A program made the position numbers and the translations under genes. The notes beneath the pieces are model-generated. The model was not told the DNA's origin. It made no database searches and saw nothing but the letters and a program-made list of their open reading frames with translations. Shown piece after piece: positions 1 to 8,729 of a stretch of DNA of 64,000 bases. The DNA is from JALQUL01 sp040382935 (GTDB lineage: Bacteria; Pseudomonadota; Gammaproteobacteria; Burkholderiales; Burkholderiaceae_C). The stretch is from the NCBI GenBank assembly GCA_040382935.1, contig JBEIEP010000010.1:9761-73760 (forward strand), given 5' to 3'. Every line of letters begins with the position of its first letter. The stretch's first letter is position 1.

Positions 1-307
1 GAGATCCCAATTGCGCTTGTTGGGCCTGGCTGATAGGCGCAGTACAAGCAAAACAAGCCGCGCAAACGCTGCATTGACCGGGACTTGGGTAATCTGCTAG
101 TGCCTTTGCCTTTGCATCTACATCTGCATCTGCATGTTGTTGATGCCCATGGTGCGAAAAATCCGATGCGACTTGTGTGTGCGCACTGGTTGATGCCGTC
201 GAGGCATGATGACTGGCGCAGCTAAACCCGACGATTGCAGCCAGGCCCTGTAAGGGAGTTGCCAAAATCATCAGCCAAACTAAAAAGCCAGCCCGAAGTG
301 AACGCAT
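1..307 (-). CDS. Cys/His-rich exported small protein, partial (3' end outside window)
   Basis: Reading the minus strand from the ATG at 305-307 gives an open frame of about 102 codons that runs off the window start. The first ~23 residues (MRSLRAGFLVWLMILATPLQ, then GLA) form a typical Sec signal peptide. The mature part is rich in His, Ala and Cys: a SCASHHAS stretch, a His cluster (HHGHQQHAD), a short Ala-Asp-Lys repeat, and a CSVCAACFACTA Cys-rich stretch near the visible end. Small exported proteins of this form are common as hypothetical genes in Comamonadaceae, often near metal-efflux genes; that link is from memory and nothing here proves metal binding. It reads away from the scoA promoter region. 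Function unknown; the existence of the gene is well supported by its signal peptide and uninterrupted frame. Confidence 0.6.
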   Translation of the reverse strand, partial: MRSLRAGFLVWLMILATPLQGLAAIVGFSCASHHASTASTSAHTQVASDFSHHGHQQHADADVDAKAKALADYPSPGQCSVCAACFACTAPISQAQQAQLGS

Positions 308-377
308 GGGGGTATCTTACACAACCTTGATGGGCCACCTTGACCTTTGAAAGCGCCAAGAACAGGGTCAGCCCTAG

Positions 378-538
378 GGACCCTCTGCAAAACCCTATGC
401 GCGATCTGAAGCTCCAATAATGGCGCCCCACTGCGTTGGCTTTTTTAGCTTTACCGCCCGGTATGGGCTGCAAAATCCGCCTTGTGGTCCATCCATTCTC
501 GTGGCTCATATTCGCACGGCGGGTTTTTCAGAGGATCC
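378..538 (-). mobile_element. 161-bp MITE, copy 1 (CTAG-flanked)
   Basis: A 161-bp element is bounded by CTAG at 374-377 and at 539-542. Its ends are inverted repeats (GGACCCTCTGCAAAAC at the left; the right end read in reverse is GGATCCTCTGAAAAAC). Its reverse complement matches 14608-14768 along its whole length with scattered differences, and both copies are exactly 161 bp. It has no coding potential of its own. The CTAG target fits the YTAR preference of the IS5 group, so it is probably a non-autonomous IS5-family derivative. The strand is set relative to copy 2, which is given as plus. Confidence 0.85.
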
Positions 539-545
539 CTAGGAG

Positions 546-569
546 TACTACGTAGTTTAATACGTAGTA
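546..569. promoter_or_regulatory. Perfect inverted repeat upstream of scoA, candidate operator
   Basis: Nine-base arms TACTACGTA (546-554) and TACGTAGTA (561-569) are perfectly inverted around a six-base centre, GTTTAA. The site lies 84 bp upstream of the scoA start and 8 bp from the end of MITE copy 1. Its size and symmetry are typical of a binding site for a dimeric repressor or activator. No regulator gene is adjacent, so the family is unknown. Confidence 0.5.
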
Positions 570-653
570 TGCTAGACCCAAGGTGCGGCAAAGCAGGGCT
601 AGGTCATGACCGCTGCTGTAGTACCGGTTTCTTTATGTTGATAAGGGTTCCAC

Positions 654-1361
654 ATGAACAAAATTTATCCGTCCGCACAAGCGGCCTTAGAGGGTGTGGT
701 GCAAGACAACCAATTGATCGCCGTGGGCGGTTTTGGTTTGTGCGGCATTCCAGAGGCATTGATCGATGCGTTGCGCGATTCTGGCGTGGGCAATTTAACG
801 GCGATCTCCAATAATGCGGGGGTGGACGGCTTTGGGCTGGGCAAGCTGCTTGAAACCCGTCAGATCAAAAAAATGATCTCTAGCTATGTGGGTGAAAACA
901 AAGAATTTGAACGGCAATTTTTGGCTGGTGAACTGGCGCTGGAATTTACACCCCAGGGCACCTTGGCCGAAAAACTGCGGGCAGGGGGTGCGGGCATACC
1001 CGCCTTTTTTACCAAAACTGGCGTAGGCACGGTGGTGGCCGACGGCAAAGAGTTACGCGAGTTCAACGGCGAAACCTATGTGATGGAAATGGCTTTGATA
1101 CCCGATGTGTCATTGGTCAAAGCGCAGGTGGCCGACAAATCTGGCAATTTGCGGTTCAACTACACCGCCCGTAACTTCAACCCGGCGGTCGCGACAGCCG
1201 GCAAGGTGTGCATTGTAGAAGTCGAACAAATTGTTGAAACGGGCGAGCTGCACCCCGACGATATTCATTTGCCCGGCATTTATGTACACCGCATCGTGTT
1301 GAATGCCCACCCAGAAAAGCGCATTGAAAAACGCACCATCACCGAAACCTCAGGAGTTTGA
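654..1361 (+). CDS. scoA: 3-oxoacid CoA-transferase subunit A
   Basis: This is the 235-residue alpha subunit of a class I CoA-transferase that moves CoA from succinyl-CoA to acetoacetate (SCOT). The family hallmark VGGFGLCGIPE is at residues 24-34 and the SNNAG loop at 52-56; length is normal. The start ATG at 654 follows an AAGGG ribosome site 7 bp upstream. The beta subunit scoB begins two bases after this stop, so the pair is co-translated and forms the heteromeric cytoplasmic enzyme. The related 3-oxoadipate CoA-transferase (PcaI) is similar in sequence; the absence of other beta-ketoadipate genes nearby favours the acetoacetate enzyme. It links ketone-body or PHB breakdown to the TCA cycle. 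A palindrome at 546-569 may control it. Confidence 0.88.
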   Translation: MNKIYPSAQAALEGVVQDNQLIAVGGFGLCGIPEALIDALRDSGVGNLTAISNNAGVDGFGLGKLLETRQIKKMISSYVGENKEFERQFLAGELALEFTPQGTLAEKLRAGGAGIPAFFTKTGVGTVVADGKELREFNGETYVMEMALIPDVSLVKAQVADKSGNLRFNYTARNFNPAVATAGKVCIVEVEQIVETGELHPDDIHLPGIYVHRIVLNAHPEKRIEKRTITETSGV

Positions 1362-1363
1362 TC

Positions 1364-2005
1364 ATGAGTTGGAGTCAAGACCAAATGGCGGCCCGTGCCG
1401 CAAAAGAACTGCAAGACGGCTTTTACGTCAACCTAGGGATAGGTATCCCCACCTTGGTGGCCAACCATGTGCCCCGATCTATCGAGGTATGGTTGCAAAG
1501 TGAAAACGGTATGCTGGGCATCGGGCCCTTCCCGACTGAAGATTTCGTTGACGCCGATTTAATCAACGCGGGCAAACAAACAGTCACCACGATCAAGGGT
1601 TCGTCGATTTTTGGCTCTGATCAATCGTTTGCGATGATTCGTGGCGGCAAGATCAACCTCAGCATCTTGGGCGCCATGCAGGTCAGCGAAAAAGGCGATT
1701 TGGCCAACTGGATGATTCCGGGCAAGATGGTCAAAGGCATGGGCGGCGCGATGGATTTGGTGGCCGGTGTGAAACGCGTGATCGTGCTGATGGAGCACGT
1801 GGCGCGCAAAAAAGACGGTACTGAGGATCTTAAAATTTTGCCCCAATGCACCTTGCCGTTGACGGGCGTAGGGGTAGTGGACCGCATCGTGACCGATCTG
1901 GCGGTCATGGACGTAACCCCTGAAGGCTTAAAAGTGGTTGAGATGGCCCCCGGGGTGAGCTTTGAATTGCTGCAAAGCAAAACTGGCGTCACCCTGATCC
2001 CCTAA
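1364..2005 (+). CDS. scoB: 3-oxoacid CoA-transferase subunit B
   Basis: The 213-residue beta subunit carries the catalytic glutamate in SENGMLGIGPFP (Glu47), which forms the glutamyl-CoA thioester intermediate, and the GIGIPTLVAN motif near residue 26. I chose ATG 1364 because a CAGGAG ribosome site at 1351-1356 lies seven bases upstream; an in-frame TTG at 1358 would be too close to that site. It follows scoA by two bases and ends 22 bases before the convergent xdhB stop. No clear terminator is visible in that short gap. Confidence 0.88.
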   Translation: MSWSQDQMAARAAKELQDGFYVNLGIGIPTLVANHVPRSIEVWLQSENGMLGIGPFPTEDFVDADLINAGKQTVTTIKGSSIFGSDQSFAMIRGGKINLSILGAMQVSEKGDLANWMIPGKMVKGMGGAMDLVAGVKRVIVLMEHVARKKDGTEDLKILPQCTLPLTGVGVVDRIVTDLAVMDVTPEGLKVVEMAPGVSFELLQSKTGVTLIP

Positions 2006-2027
2006 GGCAGTGTCTGCAAAAAGGGTG

Positions 2028-4334
2028 TTAGGCCCTTGAAGTTATCGCCTTAAGCACGTTTTCAGCCGTTGCTGGGGCGATTAGTTCTACTGGGCGACGG
2101 TCGCTACTTTGCCCGGCCGCACCAATCGCATCGCGAATAGCCTCGTACACACTGATGCCCAGCATAAATGGTGGTTCGCCTACGGCCTTTGATCCAAACA
2201 CATTGTCCTCACGGTTGGCTTCGTGCCACAGTTTGACGGTGAAATGCTTGGGAATGTCGCTGGTAGCCGGAATTTTGTAGGTGCTGGGCGCGTGGGTTGA
2301 CAGGTAGCCCTTGGCGTTCCACACCAATTGCTCGGTGGTCAGCCAACCCATGCCTTGCACAAAGCCGCCTTCAACCTGCCCGATGTCCAATGCGGGATTG
2401 ATGCTGGTGCCAACGTCGTGCAAGATGTCTACACGCAACACTTTGTTTTCGCCGGTGAGCGTATCAATCGCTACCTCGGTGCAGGCAGCTCCGTAGGCAA
2501 AGTAGTAAAACGGCCGCCCGGTCAGTGTGACTTTGTCGTAATGAATTTTGGGGGTGCGATAAAAGCCATCGCTCCACAATTGGATGCGGTTGGCGTAGGC
2601 TGCTCCTACCACCTCTACAAACGAGCGCGTTTGTTTGGGCGTCATCACCTGGCCCGCAACAAACTGCACCGCACCCGCACCACAGCCATCTAAACCCCCA
2701 ACAAAAGCAGCTAGGTTGTCGCGCACATTGCGCGCGGCGTACTGAACAGCGCGGCCATTAAGGTCGGTTCCGGCCGAAGCTGCGGTGGCTGACGCATTGG
2801 GTATTTTGCTGGTATCACTGGCGGTAATCTGGACACGGTCCAAACCCACACCCAAGGTGTCGGCCGCAATCTGGCAAATTTTGGTGTGCAGGCCTTGTCC
2901 CATCTCGGTGCCACCGTGATTGACCATGACGCTGCCGTCGGTATAAACGTGCACGGTTGCGCCCGCTTGGTTAAACAGGGTAGCGGTAAACGAAATACCA
3001 AATTTAACCGGCGTAATCGCCAAGCCGCGTTTAATGGTGGGACTGCTGCGGTTGAAATCGTCGATGGCTTTGCGCCTGGCTTCGTAACGCGAATCCGTGC
3101 GCAATTGGGCCACCAAAGGCTCAAGGATGTTGTCCTCGACCTTCATTTGGTAGTGCGTAACGTCCCTCTCACCAATACCGTAAAAGTTGCGGCGGCGTAC
3201 CTCTAGCGGGTCTAAGCCAAGGTGCCGGGCGATATCGCCCATGATTTTTTCGATCAGGATCACACCCTGTGGCCCACCAAAGCCCCTGTAGGCGGTATGA
3301 CTTTGGGTGTTGAGCTTGAGGCGGTAAGAGGTGATGGAGACGTTTTCCAGAAAGTAGGCGTTGTCCGTATGAAAAATAGCGCGGTCGGCCACGGGTCCGC
3401 TAAGGTCGGCGCTAAATCCGCAGTGGGCCAGCATCACCACCTCAAGTGCTTTGATTTGCCCCTGTGCATCAAAGCCTACGGACCAGTCGTAACTGAAAGG
3501 GTGGCGTTTGCCGGTGACCATAAAGTCGTCGTCACGGTCCATGCGCAGCTTGACGGCGGCACCAAATTTAAGCGCCGCTAATGTGGCCCATACGGCCATA
3601 TGGCCTGCCTGGGTCTCTTTGCCACCAAACCCGCCACCCATACGGCGGCACTCTACGGTTACTTTGTTGTTGTCGATGCCCAAGGCATGTGCCACCCAAT
3701 GTTGCACTTCACCGGGGTGTTGCGTACTGCTATGAACCAGCCACGTGCCCTGTTCTTTGGGCAGGGCGTAGGCAATTTGCCCTTCTAGGTAAAAGTGCTC
3801 TTGCCCGCCGACTTCCAGCGTTCCGGCAAGCCGGTGTGGTGCGTCACTCATGGCCTGTTGTGCATCGCCCCGTTTTACAGTAACGGGTGGCAGCACAAAG
3901 CTTTTCTGCGCCAAGGCCTGGCGCACATCGAAACAGGCGGGTAGGGGATCAATAGCGAGTGACACCTGTTTGGCCGCACGTCGCGCCTGGTTGACGGTGT
4001 TGGCAATAACCAATCCCACCACCTGCCCTACGTGTTGTACGGTGTCGATGGCAAATATGGGCTCGTCGTGTCCGAAGGCGGCCAGCAACGGGTCGCCCGG
4101 TATGTCTTTGGCCGTCACAAACCCTTTGACGCCAGGCATAGCAGCAGCTTTGGTGGTATCCATACCGCGCAAGTTCCCGTGCGCAACAAACGACAAAATA
4201 GGGGCCGCAAACAGGGTTCCCTTGATCTCGGGCAGGTCATCAATGTACTGGGCCTTACCACTGACCTGGGCTGCCGCGCTCTCATGAAAATGCGATTGCC
4301 CGGCCGGGCTGCGTGTGAGATCGATAGTGTTCAT
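2028..4334 (-). CDS. xdhB: Xanthine dehydrogenase, molybdenum-binding subunit
   Basis: This is the 768-residue large subunit that carries the molybdopterin cofactor and oxidises hypoxanthine to xanthine and xanthine to urate. Family motifs are visible in order: the aldehyde oxidase/xanthine dehydrogenase N-terminal hammerhead region (SGKAQYIDDLPEI, near residue 25), GGGFGGKE of the cofactor pocket, AYRGFGGPQG (with the substrate-side Arg), and AVGEPPFMLG near the C-terminus with the catalytic Glu. The start codon overlaps the xdhA stop by four bases (ATGA), so the two are translationally coupled. The usual third gene, xdhC, for cofactor insertion is not downstream: scoB converges immediately. 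The role fits the purine genes on the other side of the promoter. Confidence 0.93.
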   Translation of the reverse strand: MNTIDLTRSPAGQSHFHESAAAQVSGKAQYIDDLPEIKGTLFAAPILSFVAHGNLRGMDTTKAAAMPGVKGFVTAKDIPGDPLLAAFGHDEPIFAIDTVQHVGQVVGLVIANTVNQARRAAKQVSLAIDPLPACFDVRQALAQKSFVLPPVTVKRGDAQQAMSDAPHRLAGTLEVGGQEHFYLEGQIAYALPKEQGTWLVHSSTQHPGEVQHWVAHALGIDNNKVTVECRRMGGGFGGKETQAGHMAVWATLAALKFGAAVKLRMDRDDDFMVTGKRHPFSYDWSVGFDAQGQIKALEVVMLAHCGFSADLSGPVADRAIFHTDNAYFLENVSITSYRLKLNTQSHTAYRGFGGPQGVILIEKIMGDIARHLGLDPLEVRRRNFYGIGERDVTHYQMKVEDNILEPLVAQLRTDSRYEARRKAIDDFNRSSPTIKRGLAITPVKFGISFTATLFNQAGATVHVYTDGSVMVNHGGTEMGQGLHTKICQIAADTLGVGLDRVQITASDTSKIPNASATAASAGTDLNGRAVQYAARNVRDNLAAFVGGLDGCGAGAVQFVAGQVMTPKQTRSFVEVVGAAYANRIQLWSDGFYRTPKIHYDKVTLTGRPFYYFAYGAACTEVAIDTLTGENKVLRVDILHDVGTSINPALDIGQVEGGFVQGMGWLTTEQLVWNAKGYLSTHAPSTYKIPATSDIPKHFTVKLWHEANREDNVFGSKAVGEPPFMLGISVYEAIRDAIGAAGQSSDRRPVELIAPATAENVLKAITSRA

Positions 4335-5878
4335 TGGATTTCTCCGGCCAAGGCTTCAAGTTCGGGCGAGAAGACGGAATTGGGCGTGCCTGTGGGTTGG
4401 GATTCCTGCCAATACCGTTGCAACAGGTGTTCAAGAACCGTGCGTCGGTACGCCCCTGAGGCCCGCATATCGGAGATGGGTGAAAACTCTTGGGTCAATA
4501 CCTGACCGGCTTGTTGGGCCAGAGCCGCACGCCAGGTTTGCCCGGTTAACGCGGCCTCGGTCTTGACGGCCCTCACGGGTGTGGCGGCAACACCACCAAC
4601 GCCTATCGAGGCCTGTGTCACGGCGGAGCCTTTGATCTGCAGGCGTAGGGCGAGGCAAACGGCCGAGATGTCATCGTCAAACCGTTTGGAGACCTTGTAT
4701 ACCCGTAGGTATTCGCCTTTGGTGGGCTTGGGTACTTTTATCCAGGTGAGCACTTCATCGGTTTTCATCACGTTGGTTCGATAGCCGGTATACAGGTTCT
4801 CTAAGGGCATTTCACGGTGATGAATCTTGCCCCTGCGCCAGGCACTCAAAACGACGTTTGCACCCAGGGCGATCAGCAAAGGCATGGAGTCACCAATGGG
4901 TGAGCCATTGGCCACATTGCCGCCCAGCGTGCCCGAGTTGCGAACCGGTAAGCCGGCAAATCGTTGGGCAAACTCCGCCAACTGGGGGCGAGACTTTTGC
5001 AGAGCGGTAAATGCCGATTCCAGTGAAGCGGCCGCACCTATGGCGATATGGTGGGGGTAGTTTTCAATGGTGGCCAACTCTTGTACGCGGGTCAGGTCAA
5101 TGATGCGGTCAAACTGCTTGTGCATCTTGGTAATCCAAAGGCCTACATCGGTGCAACCTGCTACCAGTTGTGCGGCAGGGTATTTGGCACGTGCGCTGAG
5201 CAATCCGGCCAGCGTGGTGGGTTGAAGGTAGTGGCCGCTGGGGCTGGGATTGGGCGTCGCTTTGGCCTGCTTGAGCAAGGACTTTAGGCGTCGCTCGTCT
5301 ACTGTCACCTTGGGGTGCTGGCCCATGTCACAGGCTGCCTCAAGTATGGGCCGGTAGCCTGTGCAGCGGCACAAATTGCCGCTCAATGCCTGCTGGGCCA
5401 TGGGTCGGCTCACGGGCTGGGCACCTTGCTGGGTGTTTTGGTACAGCGCAAACAGGCTCATTACAAAACCCGGTGTGCAAAAACCGCACTGGCTGGCGTG
5501 GGCATTGACCATGGCCTGTTGCACAGGATGCAGTTTTATAACGCCCTGGGCTGGCGTGGCTGGCTGGGCTTGGAAAGGGGCCGGGGCCGGTTGGAGCAAG
5601 GGGTCGGTGGTGAGGTCTTCCACCGTCCAGAGCGCCAATCCGTCTACGGAGTGTGCTGTTCGAATACAACTGTTGATCGCTTGGTAATTAAGCTTGGTAC
5701 CACTGGTATCTGCTAGAACAACCGTACAGGCGCCGCAGTCGCCTTCGCCACAACCTTCTTTGGTACCGACGCAGGACAGGCGGTCACGTAGCAGTTCTAG
5801 CAAAGTCGTATTGGGATCTAGGCCTTGGATCTGAACGATTTGGCCGTTTCGAACAAATTGGATTGATTTTTCGTGCAT
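4331..5878 (-). CDS. xdhA: Xanthine dehydrogenase, iron-sulfur/FAD subunit
   Basis: This small subunit passes electrons from the Mo centre through two 2Fe-2S clusters to FAD and NAD. With the ATG at 5878 it has 515 residues: a plant-type ferredoxin cluster (Cys43, Cys48, Cys51 in the GCGEGDCGAC region, and Cys71), a second cluster (QCGFC with Cys131/134 and CRC with Cys170/172), an FAD-binding domain (NSGTLGGNVANGSPIGD) and a CO-dehydrogenase flavoprotein C-terminal domain. An upstream in-frame TTG at 5923 would add 15 residues before the conserved start of the ferredoxin fold; neither start has a convincing ribosome site, so the exact N-terminus is uncertain. It is transcribed divergently from the importer operon. 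Confidence 0.9.
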   Translation of the reverse strand: MHEKSIQFVRNGQIVQIQGLDPNTTLLELLRDRLSCVGTKEGCGEGDCGACTVVLADTSGTKLNYQAINSCIRTAHSVDGLALWTVEDLTTDPLLQPAPAPFQAQPATPAQGVIKLHPVQQAMVNAHASQCGFCTPGFVMSLFALYQNTQQGAQPVSRPMAQQALSGNLCRCTGYRPILEAACDMGQHPKVTVDERRLKSLLKQAKATPNPSPSGHYLQPTTLAGLLSARAKYPAAQLVAGCTDVGLWITKMHKQFDRIIDLTRVQELATIENYPHHIAIGAAASLESAFTALQKSRPQLAEFAQRFAGLPVRNSGTLGGNVANGSPIGDSMPLLIALGANVVLSAWRRGKIHHREMPLENLYTGYRTNVMKTDEVLTWIKVPKPTKGEYLRVYKVSKRFDDDISAVCLALRLQIKGSAVTQASIGVGGVAATPVRAVKTEAALTGQTWRAALAQQAGQVLTQEFSPISDMRASGAYRRTVLEHLLQRYWQESQPTGTPNSVFSPELEALAGEIQ

Positions 5879-6016
5879 AGTTTGAAGCGTTTGAATGTTC
5901 TGTTTTTGTACCGGAAGCGCCAAAAGAAGCGATACGCGACCTAGACGTTTAGGTGACTGCTGCGAACGGATGCACAGGCCCGGTCAAGGGCCGTTTCAGT
6001 GCTAGGGTAAGCCATT

Positions 6017-6046
6017 ATGTCAACAATACTGTATACAGTGTAGTAT
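6017..6046 (+). promoter_or_regulatory. Divergent promoter region with TGTATACA operator (xdhAB / purine importer)
   Basis: A 12-bp perfect palindrome ACTGTATACAGT occupies 6028-6039 in the gap between xdhA and the importer ATPase gene. It sits between a weak -35-like ATGTCA (6017-6022) and a -10-like TAGTAT (6041-6046), an 18-bp spacing, in the direction of the importer. A dimeric regulator bound there would block the promoter. TGTATACA cores are typical of several GntR-type regulators; this is a family-level inference. The same core occurs at 58600-58607. Confidence 0.5.
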
Positions 6047-6103
6047 GAAATAACAGTTGTAGGAAAGCAAATTTTCAGCCAAAAACTCCGTACTATTTAA
6101 TCC

Positions 6104-7657
6104 ATGACGACCCCAAGATTAGAGCTGTCCAATATCACCAAGCGCTACCCGGCGGTAGTGGCCAACCGCGATGTTTCGCTCAAGGTGATGCCGGGTGAAA
6201 TTCATGCGGTGCTGGGTGAAAACGGCGCGGGCAAGTCCACCCTCATGAAGATCATCTACGGATCGGTAAAGCCCGACGAGGGGACGGTCTCGTTCAATGG
6301 CAAGGTGGTAAAGATACGCAATCCTCAAGAGGCACGGGGCATAGGCATCAGCATGGTGTTTCAGCACTTTAGCCTGTTCGACACACTAACCGTTGCGCAA
6401 AACGTGTGGTTAGGCCTTGGCAAGGAGCTGTCGTTGGCTCAAGTGGGGCAACGCATTACGGCCAAGGCCAGCGAATATGGTTTGGATATTGATCCCAACC
6501 GACCCATCCACACCCTAAGCGTAGGAGAAATGCAGCGGGTAGAAATCATTAGGGCCTTATTAACCCAGCCAAAGCTGCTCATTCTGGATGAGCCCACCTC
6601 GGTGCTTACCCCTCAGGCTGTTGAAAAGCTGTTCGTCGTATTGAAAAAGCTCTCCTCTGAAGGCTGCAGCATTCTTTATATCAGCCACAAATTGCATGAA
6701 ATTCGAGCACTTTGTACGGCCTGCACGGTATTGCGTGGGGGCGTTGTTACAGGCGTTTGTGACCCTCGGCAAGAAACCAATGCGTCACTGTCGCAGCTCA
6801 TGATTGGCGCTGAGCCTGCCCGTTTACAACACCAGCAAGTTCAGTTGGGGCCAGCAGTTTTGGAGATTAACAATTTGCGCTTGCCCAAAGATGACCCCTT
6901 TGGTGTGGACCTGGATGGCATCACGTTTCAAGTTCGCGCAGGCGAGGTGGTGGGTATCGCAGGCGTATCGGGTAACGGGCAAAAAGAACTTATGGTGGCT
7001 TTGTCTGGCGAAGACACCCGTGCCCCCAGCGATGCGGTGCAGTTGGGTAAAGTTGGAGTGGGCAAGTCCCATGCAGGCAAGCGGCGTGCCATGGGTTTGC
7101 ATTTTGTGCCGGAAGAGCGCTTGGGCCGCGGTGCCGTACCTGGAATGTCTTTGGCACACAATTTTTTGCTAACACGTAGCGAGGAGGTGGGTTTTGGCGG
7201 ATGGTTGAAGATTGCCAACCTCAAACGCCAGTCCAAAGGAATTATTGACCGATTCAGCGTGAAGGCCGGTGGCCCTGATGCCCTTGCCAACTCGCTTTCT
7301 GGTGGCAATCTACAAAAATACATTGTGGGCCGTGAAATAGAAGCCAACCCCAAAGTGTTGATCGTCTCCCAGCCCACTTGGGGCGTAGACGTGGGGGCAG
7401 CGGCACAAATACGCGGCCAGATATTGGCGCTGCGCGACAAGGGGTGTGCGGTATTGGTCGTGAGCGAAGAACTGGACGAGTTGTTTGAACTGAGTGATCG
7501 CCTGCATGTCATTGCGAAGGGCAAATTGTCACCCAGCCTGCCTATTGCACAGGCGACGGTAGAAAAAGTAGGTGAATGGATGAGTGGTTTGTGGGACGAT
7601 TCAGAACCGGGGCTCGGCAGTAGGCTACCACCCAACAGTTTGGCGGCAAGGGGATAA
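6104..7657 (+). CDS. Purine/nucleoside ABC importer, double ATPase subunit
   Basis: This 517-residue protein has two tandem ABC domains, as in the sugar/nucleoside class (RbsA, MglA, YufO). Domain 1 has an intact Walker A GENGAGKST (38-46), signature LSVGEMQRVEI and Walker B LLILDEPTS. Domain 2 has a modified Walker A (GVSGNGQKE), signature LSGGNLQKY and a Walker B-like VLIVSQPTWGVD in which the usual Asp-Glu is replaced, so it is probably structural or weakly active; such asymmetry is usual in this family. It is cytoplasmic and energises the two permeases directly downstream. Four bases separate its stop from the first permease start. The neighbouring BMP-type receptor and the purine enzymes point to a nucleobase or nucleoside substrate. 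Confidence 0.88.
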   Translation: MTTPRLELSNITKRYPAVVANRDVSLKVMPGEIHAVLGENGAGKSTLMKIIYGSVKPDEGTVSFNGKVVKIRNPQEARGIGISMVFQHFSLFDTLTVAQNVWLGLGKELSLAQVGQRITAKASEYGLDIDPNRPIHTLSVGEMQRVEIIRALLTQPKLLILDEPTSVLTPQAVEKLFVVLKKLSSEGCSILYISHKLHEIRALCTACTVLRGGVVTGVCDPRQETNASLSQLMIGAEPARLQHQQVQLGPAVLEINNLRLPKDDPFGVDLDGITFQVRAGEVVGIAGVSGNGQKELMVALSGEDTRAPSDAVQLGKVGVGKSHAGKRRAMGLHFVPEERLGRGAVPGMSLAHNFLLTRSEEVGFGGWLKIANLKRQSKGIIDRFSVKAGGPDALANSLSGGNLQKYIVGREIEANPKVLIVSQPTWGVDVGAAAQIRGQILALRDKGCAVLVVSEELDELFELSDRLHVIAKGKLSPSLPIAQATVEKVGEWMSGLWDDSEPGLGSRLPPNSLAARG

Positions 7658-7661
7658 GGCG

Positions 7662-8729
7662 ATGTTCAAGTTAGAAACCCGCGCCGAGCCCTCCAAGCTA
7701 TGGACCTATGGCTCACCCCTGTTGGCGCTATTGATTACGGTGGCGCTTGGAACGGTGATGTTTGTGGCATTGGGCAAGGATCCTATTAAGGGCTTGTCCA
7801 TGTTCTTTTGGCTTCCTATTCAAAGTGGTTACGCCTGGGGAGAGTTGCTGGTTAAGGCCACGCCTCTGTTGTTGATTGCCTTGGGGTTGGCCATTTGTTT
7901 TCGCTCAAATATTTGGAACATTGGCGCCGAAGGCCAGTATATTTTTGGTGCAATTTTTGGCGGTGGCATCGCGTTGCTAGCCGAACCGGGAATGGGCCGT
8001 TGGTGGGTTGTCGTCATATTGCTGGCCGGTATGCTGGGGGGCATGCTATGGGCGGGGCTTACCGCACTCCTCAAAGACAAGTTCAACGCCAACGAGATTT
8101 TGGTCAGCTTGATGTTGGTTTACGTGGCCATCCAAATACTGGGGTACTTGGTTTCTGGGCCTTGGCGTGACCCGAACGGCTTTAACTTTCCGCAAACCAA
8201 AACCTTCGATGCAATTACCAAAATTCCCCGGCTGTTCGACGGCTCCAGGGTCAGCATTGGCGTGCTTCTCGCCTTAGTGGCGGTTGCATTGGCATGGATC
8301 TTTTTGTTTAGAACCAAATTAGGATTTGCGCAGCAAGTCGGCGGTGTTGCACCTATGGCGGCTCGTTATGCGGGGTTTTCCTCTCGCGGGGCGTTGTGGA
8401 CAGCGCTTCTTATTTCAGGTGCTTTGGCAGGCTTGGCTGGCGCGCTAGAGGTGGCCGGGCCCATCGGTCAGTTGAGCTTGTATGTGCCTGCGGGCTACGG
8501 TTTTGCCGCCATTATTGTGGCCTATGTGGGCCGTTTGCACCCGGTAGGGATGATTTTCTCAGCCCTGCTCATGAGCATGTTCTACATCGGTGGTGAAATG
8601 GCCCAGTCGCGCCTTGGCCTGACAAAGTCCCTGACGGGGGTATTCCAGGGTTTGCTTTTGTTTTCGTTGTTGGCGTGTGACACGCTGGTCAACTATCGCT
8701 TGAAACTTCAATCCAAGAAGGCGATGTAA
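7662..8729 (+). CDS. Purine/nucleoside ABC importer, permease 1
   Basis: A 355-residue inner-membrane permease of the BPD_transp_2 (branched-chain/ribose/BMP) family, with about eight to ten hydrophobic segments and the conserved block SNIWNIGAEGQYIFGAI near residue 75-95. I chose ATG 7662 (MFKLETRAEP), preceded by GGGGATAAGG, over an earlier in-frame ATG at 7584 that lies inside the ATPase gene. The stop overlaps the next permease start by one base (TAATG). The two permeases are distinct paralogues and together form the heterodimeric channel. Confidence 0.88.
   Translation: MFKLETRAEPSKLWTYGSPLLALLITVALGTVMFVALGKDPIKGLSMFFWLPIQSGYAWGELLVKATPLLLIALGLAICFRSNIWNIGAEGQYIFGAIFGGGIALLAEPGMGRWWVVVILLAGMLGGMLWAGLTALLKDKFNANEILVSLMLVYVAIQILGYLVSGPWRDPNGFNFPQTKTFDAITKIPRLFDGSRVSIGVLLALVAVALAWIFLFRTKLGFAQQVGGVAPMAARYAGFSSRGALWTALLISGALAGLAGALEVAGPIGQLSLYVPAGYGFAAIIVAYVGRLHPVGMIFSALLMSMFYIGGEMAQSRLGLTKSLTGVFQGLLLFSLLACDTLVNYRLKLQSKKAM

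Noticed and set aside
222..509. 95-codon minus-strand frame over MITE copy 1
   Set aside because: It runs through the MITE and overlaps the start of the better-supported exported protein in another frame; no homology recognised.
2012..2021. GTCTGCAAAA near the scoB stop, resembling a MITE end
   Set aside because: Only ten bases match, with no CTAG flank and no partner end nearby.
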